From: JAJZRJ01 sp040757055
GTDB taxonomy: Bacteria > Desulfobacterota > Desulfobulbia > Desulfobulbales > Desulfurivibrionaceae
Direction of reading: 5' to 3'
Length of the DNA stretch: 64,000 nucleotides
Assembly: GCA_040757055.1 (NCBI GenBank)
Contig: JBFLXY010000003.1
Span: forward strand, 199,936-263,935
Below are positions 18,993 to 29,483 of the stretch, in pieces; position 1 is the stretch's first letter; every line of letters begins with the position of its first letter. A model generated the notes under the pieces. The model was not told the DNA's origin. It saw only the letters and a program-made list of their open reading frames with translations, and did no database searches. Made by a program: the position numbers and the translations under genes.

Positions 18993-20344
18993 GACGCTAC
19001 CTCTGTCTCGGTAAAGGATGGATTCTGGGTGATTTTTTCGGCAACTGCGGCGAAGTTCCGTTCGAAGCCGAGGCGGTTCTTGTTGCTGGTGCCGCAGAGC
19101 AGGACGCGGCTGGTTCCCCCCTCTGGTTGAATATATACCCAAAGCCGCTGGTGGGAAAGGAAGAAGGCCACATAGAGGCCGATCAGCATGAGGCCGCAGC
19201 CGATGTAGACCACCCACACCCCGGGATCCTTGGCTACCTGGAGGCCGGTGGCGTACATCTGCTTGAGGGAGAAGAGGTATTCCTGGCCGTCCCGCGGGAT
19301 GGTGGCGCTCACCGAGTCCGGCATCCAGAAGACCGCCGGCTCGCCCTTGCCGTCGGAGAACCAGATCTTGAAGCGGCTGTCGCCACCCCGTTCATTCTGC
19401 ATCATGTTGATGATGCCGAAGGAGATGTCGGTGCCGGGCCAGGCGACCTGCTGGCCGGCCGGGATGCGGAACAACTTCTTTTCGCTGGTGGCGGGATTGT
19501 CGATCTGGATGAGAAATTCGTTGGTCGGTTCGTAGCTCGACTGGTAGAAGGTGATGCCCCGGTAGTCGAGGGGATCGTTGACGACGATGGCTTTGGCCAG
19601 CGGTTCGCTGCGTTGCGGGTCGATCACGACGAGATCGGAACGGTATTCCTTGGGCATGCCGTTGGCGTAAAACTTGATTTCGAAACGGTCGCAGCGCAGG
19701 TCGAAGCCCAGCGGGATGGAGCGGTTGGTGCCGAACTCATACACCTCGGAGATGGTGTGCCCCTCCGGGATCATGACGCCGGCCTTGAAGCCGAAGAGGG
19801 AACCGATGATGGCCCCGGCAAAGATGATCAGAATGCTCAGGTGCACGCCATAGACGCCGAGCCGGCTCCAGGCTCCCTTCTGGGCGAAGAGCAAGGTGCC
19901 TTCCGGCAGGGTGGCGGTTTTTGCCTTCCAGCCGGCGGCCTGCAGGATGCCGTGCAGGGCGTCGGCCGCGGTTGCCGGCGGAACGCTGGCGGCAAAGGGC
20001 CTGCGCAGTTCCATCTTTTCCAGGCGTTCCGGCGGAGTGGCGAGGTTGTCGAGCATTACCATGCGCCAGACGTTGGGCAGCCGGTCGAGGGTGCAGATGA
20101 TGAGGTTCATGCTGAAGAGCATGAGCAGAATGAGGAACCACCAGGAATTGTACATCCGGTGGAAATCGAGGATCAGAAAAAGGCGGGCGAGATTGGGGCC
20201 GAATTCCTGGAAATAGAAATCCGGGGGGTTGTTCTGGGGAATCAGGGTGCCGATGATGGAGGTGGCCGCCAGGATGAAGAGCACAAAAAGCGCCAGCTTC
20301 ACTGAGGCGAAAAAACGCCAGACTGCATTCTCTTCCTTACTCAT
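18989..20344 (-). CDS. resB: Cytochrome c maturation System II protein ResB
   Basis: Partner of CcsA in System II cytochrome c assembly. The 451-residue protein has three membrane segments near the N-terminus (around FFASVKLALFVLFILAATSI and the MYNSWWFLILLMLFSMNLII region), a large periplasmic domain, and a final membrane helix near 385-405 (YIGCGLMLIGLYVAFFLSH). The ASVKLALFVL start is typical of ResB. No dedicated thioredoxin-like resA lies beside it. It is the first gene of a two-gene unit with ccsA. Confidence 0.92.
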   Translation of the reverse strand: MSKEENAVWRFFASVKLALFVLFILAATSIIGTLIPQNNPPDFYFQEFGPNLARLFLILDFHRMYNSWWFLILLMLFSMNLIICTLDRLPNVWRMVMLDNLATPPERLEKMELRRPFAASVPPATAADALHGILQAAGWKAKTATLPEGTLLFAQKGAWSRLGVYGVHLSILIIFAGAIIGSLFGFKAGVMIPEGHTISEVYEFGTNRSIPLGFDLRCDRFEIKFYANGMPKEYRSDLVVIDPQRSEPLAKAIVVNDPLDYRGITFYQSSYEPTNEFLIQIDNPATSEKKLFRIPAGQQVAWPGTDISFGIINMMQNERGGDSRFKIWFSDGKGEPAVFWMPDSVSATIPRDGQEYLFSLKQMYATGLQVAKDPGVWVVYIGCGLMLIGLYVAFFLSHQRLWVYIQPEGGTSRVLLCGTSNKNRLGFERNFAAVAEKITQNPSFTETEVAS

Positions 20345-20625
20345 ATACCCCCGCGTTTGTCATGGTTGTCGGATTGTGCGCGGAATTGCGCTGTCTTGCC
20401 ATTGTGTCGTGGGCGATTGCCGCGGCTGGCGCGCCATCTTCCCAAACGAAAATGGCGTGGGCGCTTCCGGCATGAATTGACATTCTCTAATAGGCTTGCC
20501 GCGGTTCCGTCAACAGAAACTTGCGGGATGTTCCCCCCTTGGTTTGGGGTAAAGACAGCACAGCAGGGGCAAGGTTCCCAAAAAAGGGGAGGAACTGCCG
20601 TGTTCGGCAGAGGCGAGAAAAATTC
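20345..20625. other. Divergent intergenic region resB/rpmB
   Basis: About 280 bases with no convincing gene. A TTGACA at 20478-20483 has no good -10 at the right distance. Promoters for both divergent genes are expected here; only the rpmB one at 20626 is clear. Confidence 0.5.
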
Positions 20626-20654
20626 TTGCCATGCCGTGGTGGAAGAGGTATAAA
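20626..20654 (+). promoter_or_regulatory. Sigma70-type promoter of rpmB
   Basis: TTGCCA at 20626-20631 and TATAAA at 20649-20654 with an ideal 17-nt spacer, about 90 nt upstream of the ribosomal protein start. Confidence 0.65.
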
Positions 20655-20743
20655 GGCAAGTCTTTCGGAGCAACGAAACGTTGTGTTGATGCAGCGGCCG
20701 TCCTGGTTGATGCGGGCGGACCGCGAAAGTAAGGAGCAGAGCA

Positions 20744-20938
20744 ATGGCCAAGGTATGTGAGATTTGCGGCAAGAGCCCCAGTGTCGGCAATAATGTCAGC
20801 CACGCGAACAACAAGACCAGGCGGCGCTGGCTGCCGAATCTGCAGAAGGTGCGCATGGCCACCTCCGGCGGCAACGCCAGGTCTGTCCGTGTCTGCACCC
20901 GCTGCATCCGTTCCGGAGCGGTGGTCAAGCCCTCCTGA
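20744..20938 (+). CDS. rpmB: 50S ribosomal protein L28
   Basis: A 64-residue basic ribosomal protein beginning MAKVCEICGKSPSVGNNVSH, typical of L28. It keeps both CxxC pairs (CEIC near the start and CTRC near the end), so it is the zinc-binding form. AAGGAG is 7 nt upstream of the ATG. It converges with the rsh gene, leaving 6 nt between the two stops. Confidence 0.96.
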   Translation: MAKVCEICGKSPSVGNNVSHANNKTRRRWLPNLQKVRMATSGGNARSVRVCTRCIRSGAVVKPS

Positions 20939-20944
20939 TTCCGC

Positions 20945-23107
20945 CTATTTTCTCTTCGCCTCGAGAACGCCCCCCAGCTGCTGCAGGTGCTGGAGGATGC
21001 GCAGGAGGTGATCCACGCTTTTCACCTCGACGATGACGTTGATCCTGGCCAGGCCACCCGCCAAGGTGGTGGCCTCCAGGTTCACGATGTCGGCGTCGTC
21101 GCCGCCGATGGCATTGCTGATGGCGGCCAATAACCCCCGCTGATCCTGGGCCACCACCTGAATGGGCGCCCGGTGGGCCGCCTGCACCGAGGCGGCCCAG
21201 CTCACAGCGATCCGCCGTTCCGGGTCGCTGGCCAGCAGGTTGGGGCAGGTGGCCTTGTGCACCGAAATGCCCCGGCCGGCGGTGATGAAGCCGCCGATGG
21301 CATCGCCGGGCACCGGCATGCAGCAGTGGCTGATCTTGGTCAGCACCCCTTCCGCCCCATCCACCACGATCACCTCGTCCTGCCGGCCTTTGCCCTGCGT
21401 CCGTTTGGCCGGCAGCTGCTCCAGCACGGCCTCGACGCTCTCCGGTTCCTCCTCCCGCAGTTCCGCCGGCTGCAGCAGCCGGACGATGGCCGGCACGGTG
21501 ATCTTGCCGGAGCCCACCTTGCGCATGAGGTCGTCCAGGGAGTTGCAGGAGAGGGCCTTGAGCACCTCCTTGAGATGGCCGGTCTTGATGAACTTCTTGA
21601 GGCTCAGGCTGTGTTTGCGCAGTTCCCGCTCGCAGATTTCGCGGCCAACGGTGAGGCTCCTCTCCCGCTCTTCCTGGTTGAGCCATTGCTTGATGCGGCT
21701 TTTGGCGCGGGCGGTCCTGACCAGCCCCAGCCAGCCGCGGTGGGGTTTCTGGCCCGGCGCGGTGATGATCTCCACCACGTCGCCGTTCCTGAGTTCGGTC
21801 TTGAGCTGGGCGATCTGGCCGTTGATCCTGGCCCCGGCGCAGCGGTTGCCCACCTCGGTGTGGATGCTGTAGGCAAAGTCGAGCGGGGTGCTGCCGCGCG
21901 GGAAGCCCCGCACCTCGCCGGTGGGGGTGAGCACGTAGATGTCGTCCTCGTAGAGTTCGCCCTTGACCGCGTCGAGGAATTCCTTGGGGTCTTCCAGTTC
22001 CTGGAGGGTCTGCACCAGTTGCTTGAGCCACTTGAAGAGCTTGACGTCCCTGGTGGTGACCGCCTTGCCCTCTTTGTAAGCCCAGTGGGCGGCAATGCCC
22101 TCCTGGGCGATGCGGTCCATCTCCTCGGTGCGGATCTGCACCTCCATGAAATCGCCGTGGGGACCGACCACCGAGGTGTGGAGCGACTTGTAGCCGTTCG
22201 CTTTGGGGTGGCTGATGAAATCCTTGAAGCGGCCGTCGATGGGCGCCCAGATCGAGTGGATGACGCCCAGGACCTCGTAGCATTCCTTGAGGTCCCGCAC
22301 GATGATGCGGAAGGCCACCTTGTCGTAGACCTTCTCGATGGGGATGTTCTGGGCCAAGAGCTTCTTGTAGATGCTGTAGAGGTGCTTGGGCCGCCCCAGG
22401 ATGCGGAAGTGGCCGACGCCGTTCTCGATGAGGTGGTGCGAGATGAGCGCCTTGATCTCCTCCACGTAGGCTTCGCGGTCCGGCAGCGAACTCTGGATGC
22501 TGCGGGAGAGCTTGGCGAACTCCGCCGGGTGGAGATAGGAAAAGGAGAGGTCTTCCAGCTCCCGCTTGATCCAGTCGATGCCCAGCCGGCTGGCCAGGGG
22601 CGCATAAAGGTCCATGGTCTCCTGGGCGAATTCCACCTGCTTGTCCGGGGTCACGTGGCGCAGCGACTGCATGTCGTGCAGCCGGTCGGCGAGCCTGACC
22701 AGCAAGACCCGGATGTCGCTCGACATGGCCAAGAGCATCTTGCGGACGTTCTCCGCCTGGTAGGCGACCTGGCTGTTGAACTGGACACTGGTGATCCGGG
22801 TGGCGCCGCTGACGATGGTGGCCACATCGCTGCCGAATTCCTCCCGCAGCCTGGCTTCGCTCACCCGCGGCTCGGCCTGCTTGAGCACGCCGTGCAGGAG
22901 GCCGGCGCAGATGGTGGGCACGTCGAGGCGCATGGAGGCCAGCAGGTAGGCCACGGCCATGGCGTGCTGAAGGTAGGGCGCGCCCGACAGGCGGTGATGG
23001 CCGCTATAAACCTCGCTGGCAAAGGCGTGGGCCTTGGCGATGGGTGCCAGGTCCTCGTCCGGCATGTACTCCTTGGCGCGGGCGATGATGTCGTCGATGG
23101 TGGCCAT
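20945..23107 (-). CDS. rsh: RelA/SpoT homologue: (p)ppGpp synthetase with degenerate hydrolase site
   Basis: A long RSH protein of 720 residues: pseudo-HD region (about 20-190), synthetase (220-345), TGS (about 390-455), helical part, and C-terminal ACT (about 640-715). The hydrolase motif HDxxED is here HGVLKQ (72-77), losing the metal Asp and the catalytic Glu-Asp pair, although His48 and Asp141 remain. The synthetase keeps RFKD, YKSLHT and EVQIRT. So it is predicted to make but not hydrolyse ppGpp; another hydrolase should exist elsewhere. It starts 10 nt after proS, an operon. Confidence 0.93.
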   Translation of the reverse strand: MATIDDIIARAKEYMPDEDLAPIAKAHAFASEVYSGHHRLSGAPYLQHAMAVAYLLASMRLDVPTICAGLLHGVLKQAEPRVSEARLREEFGSDVATIVSGATRITSVQFNSQVAYQAENVRKMLLAMSSDIRVLLVRLADRLHDMQSLRHVTPDKQVEFAQETMDLYAPLASRLGIDWIKRELEDLSFSYLHPAEFAKLSRSIQSSLPDREAYVEEIKALISHHLIENGVGHFRILGRPKHLYSIYKKLLAQNIPIEKVYDKVAFRIIVRDLKECYEVLGVIHSIWAPIDGRFKDFISHPKANGYKSLHTSVVGPHGDFMEVQIRTEEMDRIAQEGIAAHWAYKEGKAVTTRDVKLFKWLKQLVQTLQELEDPKEFLDAVKGELYEDDIYVLTPTGEVRGFPRGSTPLDFAYSIHTEVGNRCAGARINGQIAQLKTELRNGDVVEIITAPGQKPHRGWLGLVRTARAKSRIKQWLNQEERERSLTVGREICERELRKHSLSLKKFIKTGHLKEVLKALSCNSLDDLMRKVGSGKITVPAIVRLLQPAELREEEPESVEAVLEQLPAKRTQGKGRQDEVIVVDGAEGVLTKISHCCMPVPGDAIGGFITAGRGISVHKATCPNLLASDPERRIAVSWAASVQAAHRAPIQVVAQDQRGLLAAISNAIGGDDADIVNLEATTLAGGLARINVIVEVKSVDHLLRILQHLQQLGGVLEAKRK

Positions 23108-23117
23108 GGGCGCGGGG

Positions 23118-24851
<1,734 letters not shown>

Positions 24852-24956
24852 GGGGCACCTGGAGTATGGAAGTTACGGGTCACAAGCGGCCGTGGTTGGC
24901 CACGATATGTTCAAGAATACGCAGGGAAAATATACACGTTCGACCCGTTTCCCGCA

Positions 24957-25319
24957 TCACTTTCCTGGGCAGGGCGGCACCCCGTCTGCCTGAACTTCTT
25001 TCGCAATCGCCACCTCGGCATGGGAGTCGCACCCGCAACCAGCGGCAATCCACCGTGTGACGCAACGGGAGGCAATGCGGCCCCAGGAATTCGGCAACCA
25101 GGAGAGATACTGTCCAGGGTTGGTTGCCAGGCCGCACACATACCGCTCGCCCTGCCACGCAAGCGCGGGGCAAGGGCCTGAACGACGGAGGAAGGCAATC
25201 TGCCCCAGCGGACAGGGTTCCGCCGCGCAACAGATGCCACAACCATTGCACGGTTCGCCCCAGGCCGGTTTCGGCGGTGCCGCAGCATGGAGAACCCTGC
25301 GGACCAAAACTAGGGACAC
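24957..25319 (-). CDS. YkgJ-family Cys-rich protein, 5' end altered by transposon insertion
   Basis: A 120-residue frame rich in cysteines: CNGCGICCAAEPCPLGQ, then GPCPAL, YVCGL and AAGCGCDS. This fits the YkgJ/UPF0153 zinc/iron-chelating family, of unknown exact role. The only starts are GTG 25319, inside the inverted repeat of the neighbouring transposon, and TTG 25307. The transposase stop is at 25310, so the frames overlap by 10 nt. The native start codon was probably displaced by the insertion; the protein may still be translated by coupling. It lies 105 nt upstream of proS. Confidence 0.7.
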   Translation of the reverse strand: MSLVLVRRVLHAAAPPKPAWGEPCNGCGICCAAEPCPLGQIAFLRRSGPCPALAWQGERYVCGLATNPGQYLSWLPNSWGRIASRCVTRWIAAGCGCDSHAEVAIAKEVQADGVPPCPGK

Positions 25320-25990
25320 TCCCCAATTTCTTTCCGCGGCCGGCCAACCCTTTTCGGCTTCAGCGTTTGATTCAGACGAGATTCCAGCATGGCGACAAAA
25401 CCTGCTGAGCCGAAGGGCCGGCCGGTGCGGGTTGCTTTGCGGAGCGCCTCATCCATTCGGTCATCCGCGGTCAGGATAAACTTGGCATAAGCGCTCCTTT
25501 CCGAAGGGGCGAGCCAGGAGGAGAGGCCAGGCAAGGCGCCGTCTGCTCCTGTCAAATGCGCTTTAGCGCTGGACCAACGATAGTCTTTCGGCTTTTTCGC
25601 CAGCCCCGCTTTCAGTGGATTGCGCTCGATATAGCGTGCCACTGCCCATAGGTACTGTTCGTTTCCCACCAGACACGAGAAGAAACGGTTCTGCCAGACA
25701 CGGCCGGATCGGGCCAGCTTGCGGTTGAGATACTGGGTATAGACTTGGTTGGTTAGGCCGATGCCCCGCGCCAGAGCGGTTTCCGTTTCAGGCACGGCGA
25801 GCAGGTGGATGTGGTTGTCCATCAGGCAATAGGCCCAAATCAGCACTGAGTGCTTGCGCGCGTAAGTTGCCAGCAGGTGCAGATAGGTCTGTCGGTCTTC
25901 GTCATCGAAGAAGACCGTGGCGCGGTTGTTGCCGCGCTGGGTGATGTGGTGGGGATGGCCGGGGGCGATGATGCGAGCGATTCGTGGCAT
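25310..25990 (-). CDS. REP-associated tyrosine transposase (Y1/IS200-like, RAYT)
   Basis: A 226-residue HUH-type single-strand transposase. The N-terminus MPRIARIIAPGHPHHITQRG, the metal motif HIH at residues 60-62 (MDNHIHLL) and the NQVYTQYLNRKLARSGRVWQ segment with the probable nucleophile Tyr84 or Tyr87 are family hallmarks. A basic tail includes GRPRKEIGE. The last codons lie within the left terminal inverted repeat, so the element end supplies the C-terminus and stop. It appears intact. It points in the same direction as the flanking housekeeping genes. Confidence 0.9.
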   Translation of the reverse strand: MPRIARIIAPGHPHHITQRGNNRATVFFDDEDRQTYLHLLATYARKHSVLIWAYCLMDNHIHLLAVPETETALARGIGLTNQVYTQYLNRKLARSGRVWQNRFFSCLVGNEQYLWAVARYIERNPLKAGLAKKPKDYRWSSAKAHLTGADGALPGLSSWLAPSERSAYAKFILTADDRMDEALRKATRTGRPFGSAGFVAMLESRLNQTLKPKRVGRPRKEIGECP

Positions 25991-26047
25991 ATGGGGATGC
26001 TATCGTAGAGAGAAGGGCAGCGCAAGGGGAAATAGGGGGGTGTCCCT
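25312..26047. mobile_element. RAYT element with terminal inverted repeats
   Basis: AGGGACACTCCCCAATTT at 25312-25329 is matched in inverted form at 26031-26047 (AATAGGGGGGTGTCCCT; core AGGGACAC then a C-rich run). The two ends tightly bracket the RAYT gene. This looks like a self-contained element of about 0.74 kb. No target duplication is evident, as expected for HUH transposition. It sits directly against the YkgJ-type gene. Confidence 0.7.
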
Positions 26048-26190
26048 CATTTTTCACTCATTTTTCCGAAAAGGCTGGGCTCAACGTGGCTGATAGATGG
26101 ATGGAGATGAATTTCCCCCCTGTGCACACGAATACGGTGAGTAGCGAGCCATCTCTGCAATATCCAGATGCTGAGCGTTGAGTGGCTTTT

Positions 26191-27867
26191 TCACGGCGTC
26201 ATCTTGTTCTTGACGGTACCTATAAGGTCTGTGCCTTTCGATACTTGATCGGTCCCACCCAGCGCTTTGTACTCCCCTTGAACAAGTGTTGTGCTCTCTT
26301 GGAGGAGCGCGGTGTCAAGTTTTGATAGGTCCACTTTTGCTAAATCTCCAGAACTTGGGGTCAGCTTTCCGGTCAGCTTCGCAGAAACGTGCATGGCGAC
26401 GTAGAAGCGAAGGTTGTTCCGATCCTTGGGGGTAAGGTTATTAGTCGGCAATCTAAGATGGTCCTCAACGCGACGCATAATCTCGGCGCAGGTGTAGTAC
26501 ATCTCTATCGGATGAGAATCCGAGTAGACCTTGCTGTAATCCGCGTCCTTCTTTAGCAAGGATGACGGTCGAGCGCGAGCAGTATCAGGACGCTGAAGAA
26601 GAATGGCCATGACAGACTGCGCTAGATGAGGAATGCCGACTATCTTGTCCCTTGGCTTCCCCTCATTTTTGTAGTAGTTCTTTCTGCGATCGTAGAAAAG
26701 GCCTCGCGGCCTGAAGAACTCTTCTATGTCGCGATGCACCTTGTCGGTCGCTCGAAGTGAGGCCTGTTGAACCGCAGTCTGGCTGTTGGTGGCCTTAATT
26801 ATGCGATCTCGACTCTCCGCCTCAGACGGAACAATAACCCGTACTAGAATCGTCCGGTTATCGTTCTCGGTGTTGAACTTCTTGAAATAGTTAAAGACCT
26901 CTGTGGACGACTGTAGGCCGTTTACCACTTGAGGATCCTCGATGGTTAGCGTCTTGCCGCTCTGGGACGCCTTCGAGGCCAGCACGGTAATTCCATTGTT
27001 CAGCCACCAAAAATCTTCCTGATGCGTCTCTTGGAGAGAGTACTGAATATCGTCGTTGACCGCTGTTCGACCTTGGTAATCACGCACATTTGCTTCAAAG
27101 ATGTTGCGGCGTAGTCCTCCGGAACTGTCGGAGATGAAGGTGAAGTAATCCCGTAAGCGCACTAGGCAGACAAAGCCAACCTGTCCAGCTGAAGAGATTG
27201 GGTTCTCGGCCAGTGGAAGGGTGTAGGTCGTCTGAGGAGCGCGACGGGCAAGGGTGAGCAGTTCCGACGCGCCGAGGAACGTGAAACTAAACTCTGACGA
27301 CGGGAAATGATGGTGAACTAACGCCTTAAGCTTCTCAACCTTCTTCTCTACGTTTGCGTCCGGTTTCTCTCCCTTGGAGGCGTAGTAGTAGCGAATCCTG
27401 AATGTTGGAAACTTGGTCGCAAGCTGGTTGTGGAGGGTGCGAAAGCAGGCAATAGCCTCAACCAAAGATTCGTTGTATGTGGCGCCTAAGGTGGACGTTG
27501 GCTTGGAGAGGTCGAGAATATCGTCACTTACGGTCATGAAGCGCTCCACCGGCGTTTCCTGAAATCCGGCTGAGGTCTTGGCCTGCACAATGACGAGGTC
27601 GAGGATGATGTTTTTCTTCAGGTGCGAGTAGTCATGGTCCTCTTGAACAAGCTCACCGTTGACGAGCACGTAGAACGCATCAATTCCGCCATCGCCCCCA
27701 TCGCCGACGAGCCCTGAGTCGATCTCGTCGTAGGAGAGATCAGAGTCTTTGAGTACCTGTTCGGCCGTAAACAACTCAAAGAACTCACTGGCAGTGATGG
27801 TGGGATCAATTTCAGCCTGCCGCTGTTTTAGGATTTCGTCGAGAATGATGCGGTCATTCTTAGCCAT
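26191..27867 (-). CDS. AIPR-family protein (abortive-infection phage resistance type)
   Basis: A 558-residue protein of the AIPR family, linked to phage defence by annotation of homologues. The N-terminus has a nuclease-like core: GGDGGIDAFYVLV (Asp63) then LDLVIVQAK (Lys97), fitting PD-(D/E)xK spacing. The AIPR domain follows from about 240, with FWWLNNGITVLA, VVNGLQSS and ATNSQTAVQQASLRATD. ATG 27867 has AAGGAG upstream; the frame back to 28164 has no support. Base composition is clearly less GC-rich than neighbours. It lies alone between a RAYT element and ispG, suggesting horizontal gain. Cutting activity is untested inference. Confidence 0.82.
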   Translation of the reverse strand: MAKNDRIILDEILKQRQAEIDPTITASEFFELFTAEQVLKDSDLSYDEIDSGLVGDGGDGGIDAFYVLVNGELVQEDHDYSHLKKNIILDLVIVQAKTSAGFQETPVERFMTVSDDILDLSKPTSTLGATYNESLVEAIACFRTLHNQLATKFPTFRIRYYYASKGEKPDANVEKKVEKLKALVHHHFPSSEFSFTFLGASELLTLARRAPQTTYTLPLAENPISSAGQVGFVCLVRLRDYFTFISDSSGGLRRNIFEANVRDYQGRTAVNDDIQYSLQETHQEDFWWLNNGITVLASKASQSGKTLTIEDPQVVNGLQSSTEVFNYFKKFNTENDNRTILVRVIVPSEAESRDRIIKATNSQTAVQQASLRATDKVHRDIEEFFRPRGLFYDRRKNYYKNEGKPRDKIVGIPHLAQSVMAILLQRPDTARARPSSLLKKDADYSKVYSDSHPIEMYYTCAEIMRRVEDHLRLPTNNLTPKDRNNLRFYVAMHVSAKLTGKLTPSSGDLAKVDLSKLDTALLQESTTLVQGEYKALGGTDQVSKGTDLIGTVKNKMTP

Positions 27868-28233
27868 TGGACATGCTCCTTCTAAGCCGCCGAACAGGTT
27901 ATTCCGTGGGTTTCTGCATATCTCTAAGCAAGAGGCACTCCGTTGGGTACGTCGGTGGTCCGAGCGCTTGGTCTCCTCTCTGCCTGTTACGATTGAGTAT
28001 CTCCTAACTTCATGTAGCTCAAGGGAAATCGTTCTGCAATCATTTTTGTGGTCAGGCTTTATGGCCGGATATCCATGCATACGGAGAACACCATATCGTC
28101 CGCTTCCGCACAGTGTGCGGTGCGTGGTGCGGGTGTGGTTGCAAGCTGGGAGAGATTCTGGCAAACGCAGAATGCGTTCTTGCGGGAAAGGTTCGGGCGG
28201 TGGGGCAGCGGCAGAGCCGACGGCGAGAAGGAA
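27868..28233. other. Low-GC intergenic region between AIPR gene and ispG
   Basis: 366 bases with no supported gene. It should contain the AIPR promoter on the minus strand and the 3' end of the ispG transcript; a small hairpin (AACGCAGAATGCGTT, about 28165-28180) is present without a T-run. The right boundary of the inserted DNA probably lies here. Confidence 0.5.
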
Positions 28234-29310
28234 TCAGCGGTTCTTGCCCGCGTCCCTGGTCATCTGGTTGATCTCGTCGAGGAAGACGGAAAGCAACTCC
28301 GCTTCCGGCACCTTTTTGTAGAGTTGGCCCTTCTTGAAGATGATGCCCACCCCATGGCCGCCGGCGAGGCCGATGTCCGCCTCCTTGGCCTCGCCCGGTC
28401 CGTTCACCACGCAGCCCATCACCGCGATCTTGAGCGGGGTGTCGATGGTCTGGATGTACTCCTCCACCTTTTCGGCGATCTTGAAGAGATTGACCTGGCA
28501 GCGGCCGCAGGTGGGGCAGGAGATGAGTTCCGGCCCCCGCTCGCGGATATGGAGGCTCCGCAGGAGTTCAAAGGCCACGCGGAGCTCCTCCACCGGGTCG
28601 CGGGTGAGCGAGATGCGCAACGTGTCGCCGATTCCTTCATAAAGCAGGATGCCGAGCGCCACACTCGATTTCACCGTGCCGGCGATGAGCCCGCCCGCCT
28701 CGGTGACCCCCAGGTGGAGCGGGTAATCGCAGGCCGCGCTCAACTGCCGGTACGCCTCGACCGTGGTGAGGGCGTCGGAGGACTTGAGCGAGATTTTGAT
28801 CCGGTGGAAGTCGAGTTGCTCCAGTAACCGCACATTGCGCAGAGCGCTTTCCACCAGGGCCCCAGGGGTCGGGTGGCCGTGCTTCTTGAGGATATCCTTT
28901 TCCACCGAGCCGGAGTTGACCCCGACGCGGATCGGCACCTGGTGGGCTTTGGCCGCGGCCACCACCTTGGCGAGCTTCTCCTGGCCGCCGATGTTGCCGG
29001 GATTGATGCGGATGCCCTGGGCGCCGTGCTCCATGCTGGCGATGGCCAGCCGGTGGTCGAAGTGGATGTCGGCAATGAGCGGGATGGTGATCTGGTCGCG
29101 AATTGCTTGGATGGCGCGGGCGGCATCGAGGTCGAGCACCGCCACCCGGATGATGTCGCAGCCCGCCTTGGTGAGCCGCTCGATCTGCGCCACGGTGGCA
29201 GCCACGTCGCGGGTGTCGGTGTTGGTCATCGACTGCACCGCAATGGGGGCATCCCCTCCCACCGGCACCGTACCCACCTGGATCTGTCGCGTTTTCTTGC
29301 GCTCGATCAT
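28234..29310 (-). CDS. ispG: (E)-4-hydroxy-3-methylbut-2-enyl-diphosphate synthase
   Basis: Penultimate enzyme of the MEP isoprenoid pathway, a [4Fe-4S] reductase. The 358-residue protein begins with the RKKTRQIQVGTVPVGGDAPI block and has the TIM-barrel signature IRINPGNIGG. The cluster ligands are in SCPTCGRCQ and the MGCVVNGPGEAKEADIG segment, both intact. Length fits the short bacterial form. In related genomes ispG and proS are commonly adjacent; here about 3.4 kb of extra DNA separates them. It diverges from the toxin-antitoxin pair. Confidence 0.96.
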   Translation of the reverse strand: MIERKKTRQIQVGTVPVGGDAPIAVQSMTNTDTRDVAATVAQIERLTKAGCDIIRVAVLDLDAARAIQAIRDQITIPLIADIHFDHRLAIASMEHGAQGIRINPGNIGGQEKLAKVVAAAKAHQVPIRVGVNSGSVEKDILKKHGHPTPGALVESALRNVRLLEQLDFHRIKISLKSSDALTTVEAYRQLSAACDYPLHLGVTEAGGLIAGTVKSSVALGILLYEGIGDTLRISLTRDPVEELRVAFELLRSLHIRERGPELISCPTCGRCQVNLFKIAEKVEEYIQTIDTPLKIAVMGCVVNGPGEAKEADIGLAGGHGVGIIFKKGQLYKKVPEAELLSVFLDEINQMTRDAGKNR

Positions 29311-29432
29311 GGCGCCCGATTATACATGGTCAGCCACCATTCCGCATCCCCCCATTTTTTCATCAAAGGCAATGTCTTTGCTCAAGGGCTCCACTGGCTG
29401 TTGCATTTTGCGCGGACAGTCTCGACTTTTCC

Positions 29433-29473
29433 TTGCGCGTGATGTACATTAAAAATACATAACAATGTACATT
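29433..29473 (+). promoter_or_regulatory. Autoregulatory promoter/operator of the Phd-PIN toxin-antitoxin pair
   Basis: TTGCGC (29433-29438), a 17-nt spacer and TACATA (29456-29461) form a promoter. Two palindromes built on the same core bracket the -10: ATGTACAT at 29442-29449 and AATGTACATT at 29464-29473, centres 23 nt apart or about two helical turns. This is the expected layout for cooperative repression by an antitoxin-toxin complex. Confidence 0.7.
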
Positions 29474-29483
29474 GAGGTGCCCC

